Part shown: piece after piece, positions 17,322-26,909 of the stretch
Layout of the letters: every line of letters starts with the position of its first letter
How positions within the stretch are numbered: position 1 is the first letter of the stretch
NCBI RefSeq assembly: GCF_019012925.1
Contig: NZ_JAGIRL010000054.1
Coordinates: forward strand, 1 to 62,036
DNA length: 62,036 nt
Source: Fusobacterium sp.
GTDB lineage: Bacteria > Fusobacteriota > Fusobacteriia > Fusobacteriales > Fusobacteriaceae
Direction: 5' to 3'
Notes under the pieces: generated by a model
Databases searched by the model: none
Seen by the model: only the letters and a program-made list of their open reading frames with translations
What the model was told of the DNA's origin: nothing
Made by a program: the position numbers and the translations under genes

Positions 17322-17350
17322 TTGACAGATGCAATAAATGGGTATATAAT
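17322..17350 (+). promoter_or_regulatory. Consensus promoter of the thiamine operon
   Basis: TTGACA (17322-17327) and TATAAT (17345-17350) are separated by 17 bases, a perfect match. The -35 hexamer begins with the base following the stop codon of the upstream gene. Confidence 0.93.
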
Positions 17351-17371
17351 CAAAACAGAATTGAATAGAAT

Positions 17372-17456
17372 TGCTAGGGGAGCTTATGAGTAAGCTGAGA
17401 AGGAGAGTGTCCTGACCCTTGGAACCTGATATGGATAATACCGGCGTAGGGAAGCA
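17372..17456 (+). ncRNA. TPP riboswitch (THI element)
   Basis: The conserved parts of the thiamine pyrophosphate aptamer are present in order: an AGGGGAGC segment near 17376, CTGAGAAGG at 17396, the ACCCTT and GGAACCTGAT pyrimidine-sensor parts at 17416-17430, and GGATAATACCGGCGTAGGGAAG at 17433-17454. It lies between the promoter and thiC and is followed by an intrinsic terminator, so TPP binding should stop transcription. Confidence 0.96.
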
Positions 17457-17483
17457 AAAGATATAATAATAATTATTATAATT

Positions 17484-17515
17484 AGCTCTATACATAGGTG
17501 TATAGAGCTTTTTTT
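17484..17515 (+). terminator. Expression-platform terminator of the TPP riboswitch
   Basis: Perfect 9-bp stem AGCTCTATA/TATAGAGCT with an 8-base loop and a T run, 27 bases past the aptamer and 20 bases before thiC. Its position makes it the regulated terminator. Confidence 0.92.
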
Positions 17516-17535
17516 ATTAACTAGGAGGATAAAAT

Positions 17536-18813
17536 ATGTATTGTACACAAATGGAAGCAGCAAAAAAAGGGATATTTACAAAAGAGATGGAAATTGTTGC
17601 AAAAGATGAAAATATGTCAAAAGAGGAGTTAATGGAAAGAATAGCTAAGGGTTCAATTGTAATTCCAGCTAATAAAAACCATAAAAATATCTATCCTAGA
17701 GCAGTAGGGGAAGGAACAAGAACAAAAGTAAATGTAAACTTAGGAGTATCTGAAGATTGTTGTGATTACTGTGGTGAGATGGTAAAAGTAACTAAGGCTA
17801 TAGAGTATGGAGCAGATGCAATAATGGATTTGAGTACATTTGGAGATACTCAAAAATTTAGAAAAGAATTAGTTGAAAAATCATCAGTAATGTTAGGGAC
17901 AGTTCCAATGTATGATGCTGTTGCAAAATTAGGTAAGAATATAAAGGATATGAGTGTAGAAGACCTATTTAGAGTTGTTGAGATGCATTGTGAAGATGGA
18001 ATAGATTTTTTAACAATTCATGCTGGATTAAATAGAACTTGTGTAGATAGATTAAAAAATAATAAAAGATTAACTAAAATAGTAAGTAGAGGAGGATCAA
18101 TTTTATTCCAATGGATGATATTGAATGATAAAGAGAATCCTTTCTATGAGCATTATGATAGATTACTTGAAATCTGTAGAAAATATGATGTAACTTTAAG
18201 TTTAGGAGATGGGTTAAGACCAGGAAGTATAGCTGATTCTACAGATGCACCACAAATACAAGAGCTTTTAATTTTAGGTGAGCTTACAAAAAGAGCTTGG
18301 GAAAAAGATGTTCAAGTAATGATAGAGGGACCAGGACATATACCTATGAATGAAATAGTAACAAATATGCAAATAGAGAAGAAATTATGTCACAATGCTC
18401 CTTTTTATGTATTAGGACCATTAGTAACAGATGTGGCACCAGGATATGATCATATTACTGCAGCAATAGGTGGAGCAATTGCTGCTGCTAATGGAGCTGA
18501 CTTCCTATGCTATGTAACTCCAGCTGAACATTTAAGATTACCTACACTTGATGATATGAAAGAGGGAATTATGGCTTCAAGAATTGCTGGACATGCAGCT
18601 GATATAGCCAAGGGAATAAAAGGAGCAAAAGATTGGGATAACAGAATGAGTAAACATAGAGGAGAGTTAAATTGGTCAGGAATGTTTGAAGAATGTTTAG
18701 ATCCAGAAAAAGCTAAAGCGTATAGAGAATCTTCAGCACCAATTGAAGAGGAAGTATGTACAATGTGTGGAGATTTATGCCCAATGAAAAGATGTAATGA
18801 AATTTTAGACTAA
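17536..18813 (+). CDS. thiC: Phosphomethylpyrimidine synthase
   Basis: A 425-residue radical SAM enzyme that converts aminoimidazole ribotide to HMP phosphate. It is of the short form (the long form exceeds 600 residues). Active-site region [10 protein letters not shown] is present, and the C-terminal iron-sulfur ligands Cys408, Cys411 and Cys415 form CTMCGDLC, the spacing seen in short ThiC proteins. AGGAGG lies before the ATG. First gene of the TPP-riboswitch operon. Confidence 0.97.
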   Translation: MYCTQMEAAKKGIFTKEMEIVAKDENMSKEELMERIAKGSIVIPANKNHKNIYPRAVGEGTRTKVNVNLGVSEDCCDYCGEMVKVTKAIEYGADAIMDLSTFGDTQKFRKELVEKSSVMLGTVPMYDAVAKLGKNIKDMSVEDLFRVVEMHCEDGIDFLTIHAGLNRTCVDRLKNNKRLTKIVSRGGSILFQWMILNDKENPFYEHYDRLLEICRKYDVTLSLGDGLRPGSIADSTDAPQIQELLILGELTKRAWEKDVQVMIEGPGHIPMNEIVTNMQIEKKLCHNAPFYVLGPLVTDVAPGYDHITAAIGGAIAAANGADFLCYVTPAEHLRLPTLDDMKEGIMASRIAGHAADIAKGIKGAKDWDNRMSKHRGELNWSGMFEECLDPEKAKAYRESSAPIEEEVCTMCGDLCPMKRCNEILD

Positions 18814-18822
18814 GGAGATTGT

Positions 18823-19038
18823 ATGGAGATTATATTAAATGGTGAAAAATATATTTTACCAAAAGAAGATATGAGTGTCCAAGAGATAATAGATGAACTT
18901 TCTAGTAAATGGAAGATAGATTTGTCAGGAGCTGTAGTATTAGTAAATGATGAAATTGTAAAAAAAAATGAATGGAAAAATGAAAAAGTAGCTAGTAATT
19001 ATCATCTAGAAGTTCTTTCTTTCGTTTCTGGCGGATAA
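18823..19038 (+). CDS. thiS: Sulfur carrier protein ThiS
   Basis: A 71-residue ubiquitin-like sulfur carrier that ends in the required Gly-Gly, the site of adenylation by ThiF and thiocarboxylate formation. It supplies sulfur to ThiG for thiazole synthesis. It starts nine bases after thiC with an AAGGAG site. Confidence 0.95.
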   Translation: MEIILNGEKYILPKEDMSVQEIIDELSSKWKIDLSGAVVLVNDEIVKKNEWKNEKVASNYHLEVLSFVSGG

Positions 19039-19086
19039 TTTTATAACTAATAATATAGGACAAAAATTATAACGTTTGGAGGAAAA

Positions 19087-19860
19087 ATGGAGAAATTTAT
19101 ATTAAAAGGAAAAGAATTTAAAAGTAGATTATTAACAGGTACAGGAAAATTTTCAGATAAGAATTTAGTAGCTCCTATGTTAGAAGCGAGTGGATCACAG
19201 ATAATTACAATGGCTTTGAGAAGAATAAACTTTCAAAATCCTAAAGAGAATATATTAAACTATATTCCTAAACATATTACTTTATTGCCTAATACATCAG
19301 GAGCAAGAACAGCTGAAGAAGCAGTAAAGATAGCAAGAATAGCTAGAGAAGCTGGTTGTGGAGATTTTATAAAGATAGAGATAATTAATGATAACAAATA
19401 TTTGATGCCTGATAACTCAGAAACAATAAAAGCTACTAAGATATTAGCAGATGAAGGATTTATAGTATTACCATATATTATGCCTGATCTAATAACAGCT
19501 AAAAGATTAGAAGATGCAGGGGCAGCGGCAGTTATGCCTCTAGGATCACCTATTGGATCAAACAGAGGAATTTTGACAAAACCATTTGTTGAGATGCTAT
19601 TAGAAAACAATAGAGTTCCGATTATAGTTGATGCAGGAATAGGAAAACCTTCTGACGCAGCTTTGGCTATGGAGATGGGATGTGATGCTGTATTAGTAAA
19701 TACAGCAATAGCAACTGCACAAGATCCAGTAAAAATGGGAAGAGCTTTTTCATTAGCAGTTGAAGCTGGAAGAGAAGCTTTTTTAGCTCAATTGGCTGAA
19801 GAGAAAAAGTATGCAAGTGCATCATCACCATTAACAGGTTTTCTATTTAGAGGTGAGTAA
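19087..19860 (+). CDS. thiG: Thiazole synthase
   Basis: A 257-residue TIM-barrel enzyme that condenses deoxyxylulose phosphate, dehydroglycine and ThiS thiocarboxylate to thiazole phosphate. The Schiff-base lysine is probably Lys96 in DFIKIEI. Phosphate-binding glycines ([18 protein letters not shown]) are present. TTTGGAGG is the ribosome site. thiH begins four bases later, as expected since ThiG and ThiH form a complex. Confidence 0.97.
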   Translation: MEKFILKGKEFKSRLLTGTGKFSDKNLVAPMLEASGSQIITMALRRINFQNPKENILNYIPKHITLLPNTSGARTAEEAVKIARIAREAGCGDFIKIEIINDNKYLMPDNSETIKATKILADEGFIVLPYIMPDLITAKRLEDAGAAAVMPLGSPIGSNRGILTKPFVEMLLENNRVPIIVDAGIGKPSDAALAMEMGCDAVLVNTAIATAQDPVKMGRAFSLAVEAGREAFLAQLAEEKKYASASSPLTGFLFRGE

Positions 19861-19864
19861 TTAA

Positions 19865-20971
19865 ATGAGTTATTATGATGAATTAGTAAAGTGGAAAGAG
19901 TTTGATTTTAATAGATATTTTGAATCAGTTACAGATGAGGATATTTTAAACAGTATAGAAAAAGAGAGACTATCTGTCTATGATTATTTGAACTTACTCT
20001 CTCCAAAAGCACAAAAACACATTGAGAAAATGGCTGTAAGAGCATCTAAATTAACAAGACAATTTTTCGGAAATGTAGTAAGCTTATATTTACCAATATA
20101 TGTTTCAAACTATTGTACAAGTAATTGTATATATTGTGGTTTCTCTAAAAAAAATCATATTTTAAGAAGGCATATGAAATTTGATGAAATAGAGAGAGAG
20201 GCAGAAGAGATAGCAAAATCAAGAATAGAAAATATACTATTATTGACAGGAGAAGCAAAAGGATTAGTTGATAAAGAGTATTTAAAAGGTGCAATAGATA
20301 GATTAAAAAAATACTTTTCATCAGTTTCAATAGAGGTTATGCCTTTAGATGAAAAGGATTATAGGTATTTAGTAGAAGATGGATTGGATGGATTAACTGT
20401 ATATCAAGAGACTTATGATGAAAAAAGATATGCAGAAGTTCATCTGTCAGGAGAAAAAAAGAACTTTAGATATAGATTGGATACTCCAGAAAGAGGAGCA
20501 AAAGCTGGAGTAAGATCAATAGGAATAGGTGCATTACTAGGACTTGGAGATATTAGAAGCGATGCTTTTAAGACTGGATTACATTTAAAATATCTAGTTG
20601 AAAACTATCCAAATAGTGAATTTAGTATATCTTTTCCTAGAGTTAATGAGGCAGAGGGAAATTTAAAAGATAGCTATGCTGTAGATGATATAACATTTGT
20701 ACAGATAATATTAGCTAATAGAATATTTCAACCTAATGTTGGAATAAATCTTTCTACTAGAGAGAGTGCATATATGAGAGATAACTTGCTACCATTAGGA
20801 ATTACTAAGTTTTCAGCTGGATCAAGAACAGAAGTTGGAGGATATTCACATGAAAATGAGTCTACAGCTCAATTTGATATTACAGATAGCAGAAGTGTAG
20901 AGGAGATTGTAGAAGCAATTAGAAAGCATGGATTAGAGCCTAAATATAAAGACTGGGAGACATTGGTATGA
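19865..20971 (+). CDS. thiH: 2-iminoacetate synthase (radical SAM tyrosine lyase)
   Basis: A 368-residue radical SAM enzyme that cleaves tyrosine to dehydroglycine and p-cresol. The cluster motif CxxxCxxC is at Cys84, Cys88 and Cys91. Using ThiH rather than the oxygen-dependent glycine oxidase ThiO fits an anaerobe. Its stop overlaps the thiF start by four bases (ATGA), indicating coupled translation. Confidence 0.96.
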   Translation: MSYYDELVKWKEFDFNRYFESVTDEDILNSIEKERLSVYDYLNLLSPKAQKHIEKMAVRASKLTRQFFGNVVSLYLPIYVSNYCTSNCIYCGFSKKNHILRRHMKFDEIEREAEEIAKSRIENILLLTGEAKGLVDKEYLKGAIDRLKKYFSSVSIEVMPLDEKDYRYLVEDGLDGLTVYQETYDEKRYAEVHLSGEKKNFRYRLDTPERGAKAGVRSIGIGALLGLGDIRSDAFKTGLHLKYLVENYPNSEFSISFPRVNEAEGNLKDSYAVDDITFVQIILANRIFQPNVGINLSTRESAYMRDNLLPLGITKFSAGSRTEVGGYSHENESTAQFDITDSRSVEEIVEAIRKHGLEPKYKDWETLV

Positions 20972-21519
20972 AGATAGGAATTGCTGGTGTCGGAGGAATT
21001 GGTTCAAATGTAGCTATGCATCTAGTTAGATCTGGACTTACTGATCTCAAATTTGGAGATTTTGATAGGATAGAGGAGAGTAACCTTAATCGTCAATTTT
21101 ATTTTAAAGATCAGATAGGAGAGTATAAAGCACAGGCTTTATACAAAAATCTTACCAAAATAGCACAAGGAAATTATCAGTTTGAAATTATAAAATTTGA
21201 TAGAGATAATATAAAGGAATTTTTTAAAGATTGTGATATTATTGTTGAAGGATTTGATAAGAAAGAGTTCAAACAGCTATTTGTAGAGGAATTATACAAT
21301 ACTAAAAAATTGTTAATTACAGTATCAGGTATAGGTGGAATAGATACTTCTCAAGTTCAAATTATGAAAAAGATGAAAAATTTATATTTGGTAGGAGATC
21401 AATATAGTGATATTTCAACATATAAAACATATTCACATAAAGTGAATTTAGTGGCTGGAAAAGTAGTTGAGATCATATTAGGAGAGTTAGATAATGAGAA
21501 AGAGAATAGAAATTCCTAA
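20968..21519 (+). CDS. thiF: ThiS adenylyltransferase, short form
   Basis: A 183-residue E1-like enzyme that activates the ThiS C-terminus with ATP. Nucleotide motif GVGGIGSN is at residues 7-14 and DFDRIEESNLNRQ, holding the catalytic Arg/Asn set, follows. It is shorter than Escherichia coli ThiF (about 250 residues) and lacks its C-terminal Cys zinc site. It overlaps thiE by 26 bases. Confidence 0.92.
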   Translation: MKIGIAGVGGIGSNVAMHLVRSGLTDLKFGDFDRIEESNLNRQFYFKDQIGEYKAQALYKNLTKIAQGNYQFEIIKFDRDNIKEFFKDCDIIVEGFDKKEFKQLFVEELYNTKKLLITVSGIGGIDTSQVQIMKKMKNLYLVGDQYSDISTYKTYSHKVNLVAGKVVEIILGELDNEKENRNS

Positions 21520-22123
21520 AGGAATATATGGAATTACAGGAGATAATTTTTCTAATGGAAGAACTAATTATTTTTGTGTTAAAGAGATGATTGCTGGTGG
21601 AATAAAGATAGTACAATATAGAGCTAAAACAAAATCTAGTAGAGAAAAAATAGAGGAAGCTAGAGAAATAAGAGAGTTATGTAAAAAAAATAACGTTTTG
21701 TTTATAGTAAATGATAATGTGGATATAGCTTTATTAGTTGATGCTGATGGAGTTCATATAGGGCAAGATGATATGCATCCTGATGATGTCAGAAAACTTT
21801 TGGGAGATGATAAGATAATTGGATTATCTACACACTCAGAGGAACAGGGAATGGAAGCTTATAAAAATATGAATGTTGACTATATAGGTGTTGGACCAAT
21901 ATATCCTACTACAACAAAAGATACTAAACCAGTTGGATTAGAGTATTTAGAATTTGCTGTAAGAGAACTAAAGCTCCCATTTGTAGCTATAGGAGGGATA
22001 AAAGCACATAACATAGATACTATCATATCTAAAGGAGCACAGCGTATTTGCCTTGTTAGTGAAATTGTCGGAAATGATAATATTTCAGAATTTGTAACAG
22101 AATTACAAAAAAAGTTCAGTTAG
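21494..22123 (+). CDS. thiE: Thiamine phosphate synthase
   Basis: A 209-residue TIM-barrel enzyme joining HMP diphosphate and thiazole phosphate to thiamine phosphate. Pyrophosphate-binding residues lie in QYRAKTKS and the thiazole site in GPIYPTTTK. The start lies inside thiF; an AGGAG site nine bases upstream supports it. HMP kinase (ThiD), needed to make its substrate, is not in the window. Last gene of the operon. Confidence 0.96.
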   Translation: MRKRIEIPKGIYGITGDNFSNGRTNYFCVKEMIAGGIKIVQYRAKTKSSREKIEEAREIRELCKKNNVLFIVNDNVDIALLVDADGVHIGQDDMHPDDVRKLLGDDKIIGLSTHSEEQGMEAYKNMNVDYIGVGPIYPTTTKDTKPVGLEYLEFAVRELKLPFVAIGGIKAHNIDTIISKGAQRICLVSEIVGNDNISEFVTELQKKFS

Positions 22124-22156
22124 GAAAATAATCAAAAATATAGAAATATGTAAATT

Positions 22157-22195
22157 AAGGAGAGGTAACTTCAAAAATTACCTCTCCTTTGTTTT
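22157..22195 (+). terminator. Terminator of the thiamine operon
   Basis: Perfect 12-bp stem AAGGAGAGGTAA/TTACCTCTCCTT with a 9-base loop, then a T-rich tail. Confidence 0.93.
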
Positions 22196-22283
22196 AACTT
22201 TTTTTTAAGTAATTTTATTTATATTGTATAATTTTTTATCTCCCTCAGTTAAAGTCCTATAATTATAAGTATAAAATATAGAT

Positions 22284-22329
22284 TTAAAAAAACAAAAATA
22301 AAACAGCCATAGTAAATTATGACTGTTTC
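22284..22329 (-). terminator. Terminator of the Bax-like gene
   Basis: On the minus strand a hairpin with arms AAACAG-CATA and TATGGCTGTTT is followed by a T-rich run, 15 bases after the stop codon. Confidence 0.82.
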
Positions 22330-22343
22330 TTTGTAACAATATA

Positions 22344-23132
22344 TTATATTTTTTTATCGTACTCTGTTAGATCGTTATAATTCATTGTGGTAATAACTTT
22401 TTTTACATATTTTTCTCTTTCCTCAGAGTAATTAATTAAGCCAGTAGCAATTATTTGTGGTAACTGATTTTCATTAACCAGTTTTCTCAGATTTTTATAA
22501 GCTGAATTTCTTGAAAGATTTAAAACAAAGTCATCAACAGAATCTTTTATTGAGAAATATTTTTTTAGATGTGGGACAAAACCATTATCTCTAATCCCTT
22601 TAGCAGGTAATCTTGGTTCATTTGGATCTGTAGACCACATTCCAAAGATATTATTTGCTTGTCTAAAGAATCTAGAAGTTCCCCAACCGCTTTCAATAGC
22701 TCCTTGAGTTAAAATAAGTGAAGTAGGGTAAATAATCAATCTAGAAGAAAGTTCTTTCCAGTTTCCATACTCAACTCTATATTTTTTAAAAATATTTTGT
22801 GCATATATTTTTTCAGCGTCATTTAAATCAGCTTTTTTAGATAGTTTTTTTATAATATCACTATCATTTTGGATTTCAGCATTAACAACATTAATACTTG
22901 GTAATAAAATATCAATAAAGGTATTCTTTTTTTGAGAAGGGGATAACTTTCTTAAATCGATATTTACAGTTGTAAAAGCATATAGTCCTTCATAAGTTCT
23001 CCATTTTTCTATATCATCTAGACTATTTACTGTTACTTTTTCATAATTTATTTCTTTTAAAATTTCTTCAGAAAAAGCAAAGTTAGTAAGAATTAGAAAA
23101 AAAATAGAAATAAAAATATTCTTTAATTTCAT
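22344..23132 (-). CDS. Secreted Bax-like glucosaminidase
   Basis: A 262-residue peptidoglycan hydrolase. It starts with a signal peptide ending about residue 21 (NFAFS), and residues about 120-255 form the glucosaminidase domain (Bax/FlgJ family) with the catalytic Glu147 in AIESGWGTSRF. The start at 23132 is supported by AAGGAGAG; a longer in-frame extension has no ribosome site. Probably cuts glycan bonds during wall remodelling in the periplasm. Monocistronic with its own promoter and terminator. Confidence 0.88.
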   Translation of the reverse strand: MKLKNIFISIFFLILTNFAFSEEILKEINYEKVTVNSLDDIEKWRTYEGLYAFTTVNIDLRKLSPSQKKNTFIDILLPSINVVNAEIQNDSDIIKKLSKKADLNDAEKIYAQNIFKKYRVEYGNWKELSSRLIIYPTSLILTQGAIESGWGTSRFFRQANNIFGMWSTDPNEPRLPAKGIRDNGFVPHLKKYFSIKDSVDDFVLNLSRNSAYKNLRKLVNENQLPQIIATGLINYSEEREKYVKKVITTMNYNDLTEYDKKI

Positions 23133-23164
23133 AAAGTACTCTCCTTTTAAAATAATCAGTGTAT

Positions 23165-23193
23165 AGTATACCAAAATAATTGAAATAAGTAAA
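23165..23193 (-). promoter_or_regulatory. Promoter of the Bax-like gene
   Basis: Minus-strand TTTACT (23193-23188) and TATACT (23170-23165) with a 17-base spacer, 33 bases before the chosen ATG. Confidence 0.7.
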
Positions 23194-23249
23194 GTACTAA
23201 ATTTAACCACAAGAAATAAGTCCTATAATTATTAAGATAAAAATTAATT

Positions 23250-23272
23250 TAAAAAAGGAAACTTTCCTTTTC
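23250..23272 (-). terminator. Probable terminator of holA
   Basis: Minus-strand palindrome AAAAGGAAA/TTTCCTTTT followed by TTTTTAAATTAATTTTT, directly after the holA stop. Confidence 0.65.
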
Positions 23273-23276
23273 TAAA

Positions 23277-24266
23277 TTAACTAAAAAATTTTAAAATAAA
23301 TAATTCTACCCCAATCTCAATATCTAAATTTCCACTTTTAATCTCATACTCTAAATTGGATATCTCTTTTAATCTTTTTCTCAGAAACTGTTGTTCAAAT
23401 ATATCAAAATTCTTTATCTTCAAAAATATTGTATATGGATGAGGGTATCCTTTATCAGTTAAAAAATACTCTTTTATATCTTCATAAACTACCTCATTAA
23501 ATTTTTTATAAGAGATATTTTTATCTATTTTTTTATCTGACATAATTGAATTTAATTTTAAAAGAAATATAAGTTCATCACTCATTATATATATAAAATT
23601 TGTATATAATTTTTCTTTTTGGATAAAGTGTAACAATTCATTTTTTTTCTGATTAAGGATAAACTCTTCAATTAAATTTTTTAAATTAAACTCTTCTGCA
23701 ATAGAGAGAATAGGTTTAACTTTATCTAGGTTGAAAAGCTCTCCATTTAAAAAGCTTTTGACTTTTTCAACCTCATTTTTAATTTTAAAAAAATCATTTC
23801 CTTCTAGTTCAATAAATTTTTCAGCTTCATATTCAGAGATATTAAGTTCTTGCTGAACATAAAATATAGCTGATTTCTTTTCATTCTCTTTTCTGAAACA
23901 GATAATTTCAGCAATCTCTTTAAAACTATCCAAAGCTTTTTTAGATAATGGATTTTTGATTTTGCCAAAATCATTTAAAAACTCTTCATATATGATAACA
24001 ATCTCCTTTTGATTAAGATTATATAACTTTAGAGATTTTGCTATATTTTCTATATTTTTAAAGGATTCGGCTCTTTTTAAGACTATTAACTCCTTTGGAG
24101 AAAAGATAGAGTTGGTAGAGACTGAATCAAAAAATTGTGTAATCTCATCTAATGAGGCATCAAAAGTTTTTTCAGGAATAGAGGGGTTACTATTTCTTAT
24201 TTTTGAAATAATTTCCTCATATTTGATTTGTAAAGGAGCTGTATCTCCATGTAAAAAATATATCAT
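23277..24266 (-). CDS. holA: DNA polymerase III subunit delta
   Basis: A 329-residue clamp-loader subunit that opens the sliding clamp. The N-terminal FLHGDTAPL corresponds to the usual YLLYGED-type start of the family, followed by a degenerate AAA-like domain and a helical C-terminal collar domain. No functional Walker A is expected. Codirectional with the Bax gene but separated by a hairpin; divergent from the ABC permease gene. Confidence 0.88.
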   Translation of the reverse strand: MIYFLHGDTAPLQIKYEEIISKIRNSNPSIPEKTFDASLDEITQFFDSVSTNSIFSPKELIVLKRAESFKNIENIAKSLKLYNLNQKEIVIIYEEFLNDFGKIKNPLSKKALDSFKEIAEIICFRKENEKKSAIFYVQQELNISEYEAEKFIELEGNDFFKIKNEVEKVKSFLNGELFNLDKVKPILSIAEEFNLKNLIEEFILNQKKNELLHFIQKEKLYTNFIYIMSDELIFLLKLNSIMSDKKIDKNISYKKFNEVVYEDIKEYFLTDKGYPHPYTIFLKIKNFDIFEQQFLRKRLKEISNLEYEIKSGNLDIEIGVELFILKFFS

Positions 24267-24404
24267 AAATTCACCCTTTTAAATTTAATTTTATATTAAA
24301 TAATATCACAAATTCTAAAAAAAAAAAAGCAGAATAGAAAATAAAAATCTGATATAATATTAGAATAAAGAGAATTTTAAATAAAATGAAAGGATGAGAA
24401 GTAT

Positions 24405-25922
24405 TTGAAGGTAAAAAATATAAGAAAAATTTTTATAAATTTTCTCTATGGTATTTTATGGTTTATTCCAATATATTATTTTGCTACTGATTTTTTTCAG
24501 ATATCAAGTTTAGAGATTTTAAAGGATAACTATATTAAGGAAGTAGTATTTTTTTCAATTAAGCAGGGATTTTATTCAAGTGTAGTATCCTTACTTATAG
24601 GATTGATACCAGCTTATTATGTAAGTTATCACAATAATAGTCTTTCAAAGGCTATACAAGGATTGATTTTTATTCCTTTTTTCTTTCCTGTAATTTCAAT
24701 AGTTACAATATTTTCTATAATATTTAATTTACCAATATTAAAAGATATGGGGATTTTATATAGTTTAAAAGGAATAATATTAGCTAATGTATTTTACAAT
24801 TCACCAATATTTGTTAAATATATAAGTGAAGGATTAAAAAAAATACCTAAAGAGTTAAGTGAAGCAATGAGAATAGATGGAGCTGGAGGAGTAACTATAT
24901 TTTTTAAAGGACAGTTACCACTTATATTACCACAATTATTTAGAGCCTTTATTTTGGTTTTTACTTATTGTTTTTTAAGTTTAGGGATTATTCTTTCACT
25001 AGGTGGAATAAAATATTCTAATATAGAGGTTGAAATTGCAAATACTCTCATGGGGGGAGCAGATTTTTCAAAAGCTATGGTATTAGGAGGTGTACAATTT
25101 TTAATACTACTTATTCTCAATGCTTTTGGAATATTTGTAAAGGAGTATGAAGTTTCGGGAGATCAAGAGTTAAAACAGACAAATATATTATTTGAAATAT
25201 ATTCAATAATTTATATGTTATTTCAATATGGTGTAGTGCTATTTTCTTTCCTTTTCTCCTTCATTAATCAATTTACTGGGAAGTTTACACTAAAAGCATA
25301 TTTTAATCTTTTTTCTAAAGAGTTTAATCAAGAGTATAGCATTGTAGCTAGTATATTTAGTTCTATAGCTATTTCAACTATTGTAAGTATTATATCTGTT
25401 TTTTTCATATATGTAATTATAAAAAACTACAATAGAGTAACTGATATAATAATATTTTCAAATATGGGAATTTCTGGTGCCTTTCTTGCAATAACACTCT
25501 ATTATATGAATGTATTATTTAATATTCCACTAGTTATTTTGTTGGGAATAGGATACTTAATTGGAGCTATTCCAGTAGGGTACTCATTTATGTATCAATA
25601 TGTGAAAAAATTTCCTACTGAAATTCTAGAAAGTAGTGAGATAGATTGTAAAAATTTTTATCAAAGATTTAGATATGTGGAGTTTCCAATTTTAAAAAAC
25701 ATATTTATCTCCTCTTTTCTCCAAATCTTTGCAATAATTTTTGGAGAATTTACTATAGCATATACTATGCAGTTAGGAGATATAATTCCAATAGCTTCAT
25801 TGGTAAATTACTCTTTAGTGGCTAATAAAAAATATATGGAAAGTTCTGCTTTTTCAGCAGTAGTTTTATTTATAGTTTTAATTACTTTCTTATTAGGGGA
25901 GTATTTCAAAGAAAAAGAATAA
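24405..25922 (+). CDS. Double ABC-transporter permease (FbpB/ThiP type)
   Basis: A 505-residue membrane protein of about twelve helices made of two fused permease halves. Each half carries an EAA loop: EAMRIDGAGG in the first and ESSEIDCKNF in the second. This layout belongs to the iron(III)/thiamine/phosphonate/putrescine import group. The start is a TTG after an AGGATGAG site; nearby ATG codons are out of frame. No binding protein or ATPase gene adjoins it. TATAAT about 45 bases upstream suggests its own promoter. Substrate unknown. Confidence 0.85.
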   Translation: MKVKNIRKIFINFLYGILWFIPIYYFATDFFQISSLEILKDNYIKEVVFFSIKQGFYSSVVSLLIGLIPAYYVSYHNNSLSKAIQGLIFIPFFFPVISIVTIFSIIFNLPILKDMGILYSLKGIILANVFYNSPIFVKYISEGLKKIPKELSEAMRIDGAGGVTIFFKGQLPLILPQLFRAFILVFTYCFLSLGIILSLGGIKYSNIEVEIANTLMGGADFSKAMVLGGVQFLILLILNAFGIFVKEYEVSGDQELKQTNILFEIYSIIYMLFQYGVVLFSFLFSFINQFTGKFTLKAYFNLFSKEFNQEYSIVASIFSSIAISTIVSIISVFFIYVIIKNYNRVTDIIIFSNMGISGAFLAITLYYMNVLFNIPLVILLGIGYLIGAIPVGYSFMYQYVKKFPTEILESSEIDCKNFYQRFRYVEFPILKNIFISSFLQIFAIIFGEFTIAYTMQLGDIIPIASLVNYSLVANKKYMESSAFSAVVLFIVLITFLLGEYFKEKE

Positions 25923-25943
25923 TGAGATATATAGGAGGAAAAG

Positions 25944-26900
25944 ATGGTAAAATTTGCAATAATAGGAACAAGTAGTATAAGTGAAAAATTTATTACTGCG
26001 TTGAAAGAAACAGATGGGTGTGAAGTTTATGCTCTTCTATCAAGAGATAAAAATAGAGGGGAAATTTTTGCAAATAAATTCAATATAAAAAAAGTTTATC
26101 AAGATATAGATGTGATGCTAAGTGATATGAATATAGATGCTGTATATATCGCATCACCTAATGGAATTCATTTTCAACAGGCAAAATTAGCACTTGAGTC
26201 AGGTAAACATGTAATTTGTGAAAAACCTATAGTAACTAAAGTGGAAGAGTTTGATATTTTAGTAAATATAGCAATGTCAAAAAAATTAACTTTTATGGAA
26301 GCAATGCGTCCAACAGTTAATCCAAACTTTCAAATTATAAAGGATAATTTGTATAAAATAGGAGCTATCAGACAGGTTTTTATAAAATATTGTCAGTACT
26401 CTTCTAGATACGACGTATTAAAAGAGGGAAAAATTACTAATATCTTTGATAAAAGTCTAGGTGGAGGATCACTTTATGATATAGGAGTGTATCCATTACA
26501 TTTTGCTGTAGCAATGTTTGGAGAACCAGAGGAGTATTTTGGGTATAATTATCTATTAAGTAGTGGAACAGATGGGTGTGGGACAGTACTATTCAAATAT
26601 TGTGATAAAGTTGCAAATATCTCATATTCTAAAATAACTGATGAAAAAACTCCTTCTGAGATATTGGGAGAAGAGGGTTCTATTGTAATAGAAAAAATTT
26701 CCCAAGTGAAAGGAATAAAGATAAAATATAGAGATGGAAGAGAGGAAGGCATTGAATTACCAATTTATAAAAATGATATGAGATATGAAGTAGAGGAATT
26801 TATAAAACTTATAGCTGAAAAGAGAGTAGAGTCAGAATTAAACAGTTTTTCAACTTCGAGAAAATGTGTGGAGATAATGGAGAGATTGGCCAATAAATAG
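25944..26900 (+). CDS. Gfo/Idh/MocA-family oxidoreductase
   Basis: A 318-residue NAD(P)-dependent oxidoreductase. The N-terminal Rossmann fold begins AIIGTSSIS, with CEKPIV at about 92-97 carrying the catalytic lysine, and the C-terminal alpha/beta domain contains GGSLYDIGVYPLH, whose His/Asp residues are typical. The substrate is probably a sugar or sugar derivative. AGGAGG lies before the ATG. It sits between a permease and a helicase gene without obvious functional link. Confidence 0.9.
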   Translation: MVKFAIIGTSSISEKFITALKETDGCEVYALLSRDKNRGEIFANKFNIKKVYQDIDVMLSDMNIDAVYIASPNGIHFQQAKLALESGKHVICEKPIVTKVEEFDILVNIAMSKKLTFMEAMRPTVNPNFQIIKDNLYKIGAIRQVFIKYCQYSSRYDVLKEGKITNIFDKSLGGGSLYDIGVYPLHFAVAMFGEPEEYFGYNYLLSSGTDGCGTVLFKYCDKVANISYSKITDEKTPSEILGEEGSIVIEKISQVKGIKIKYRDGREEGIELPIYKNDMRYEVEEFIKLIAEKRVESELNSFSTSRKCVEIMERLANK

Positions 26901-26909
26901 GAGAGGAAT

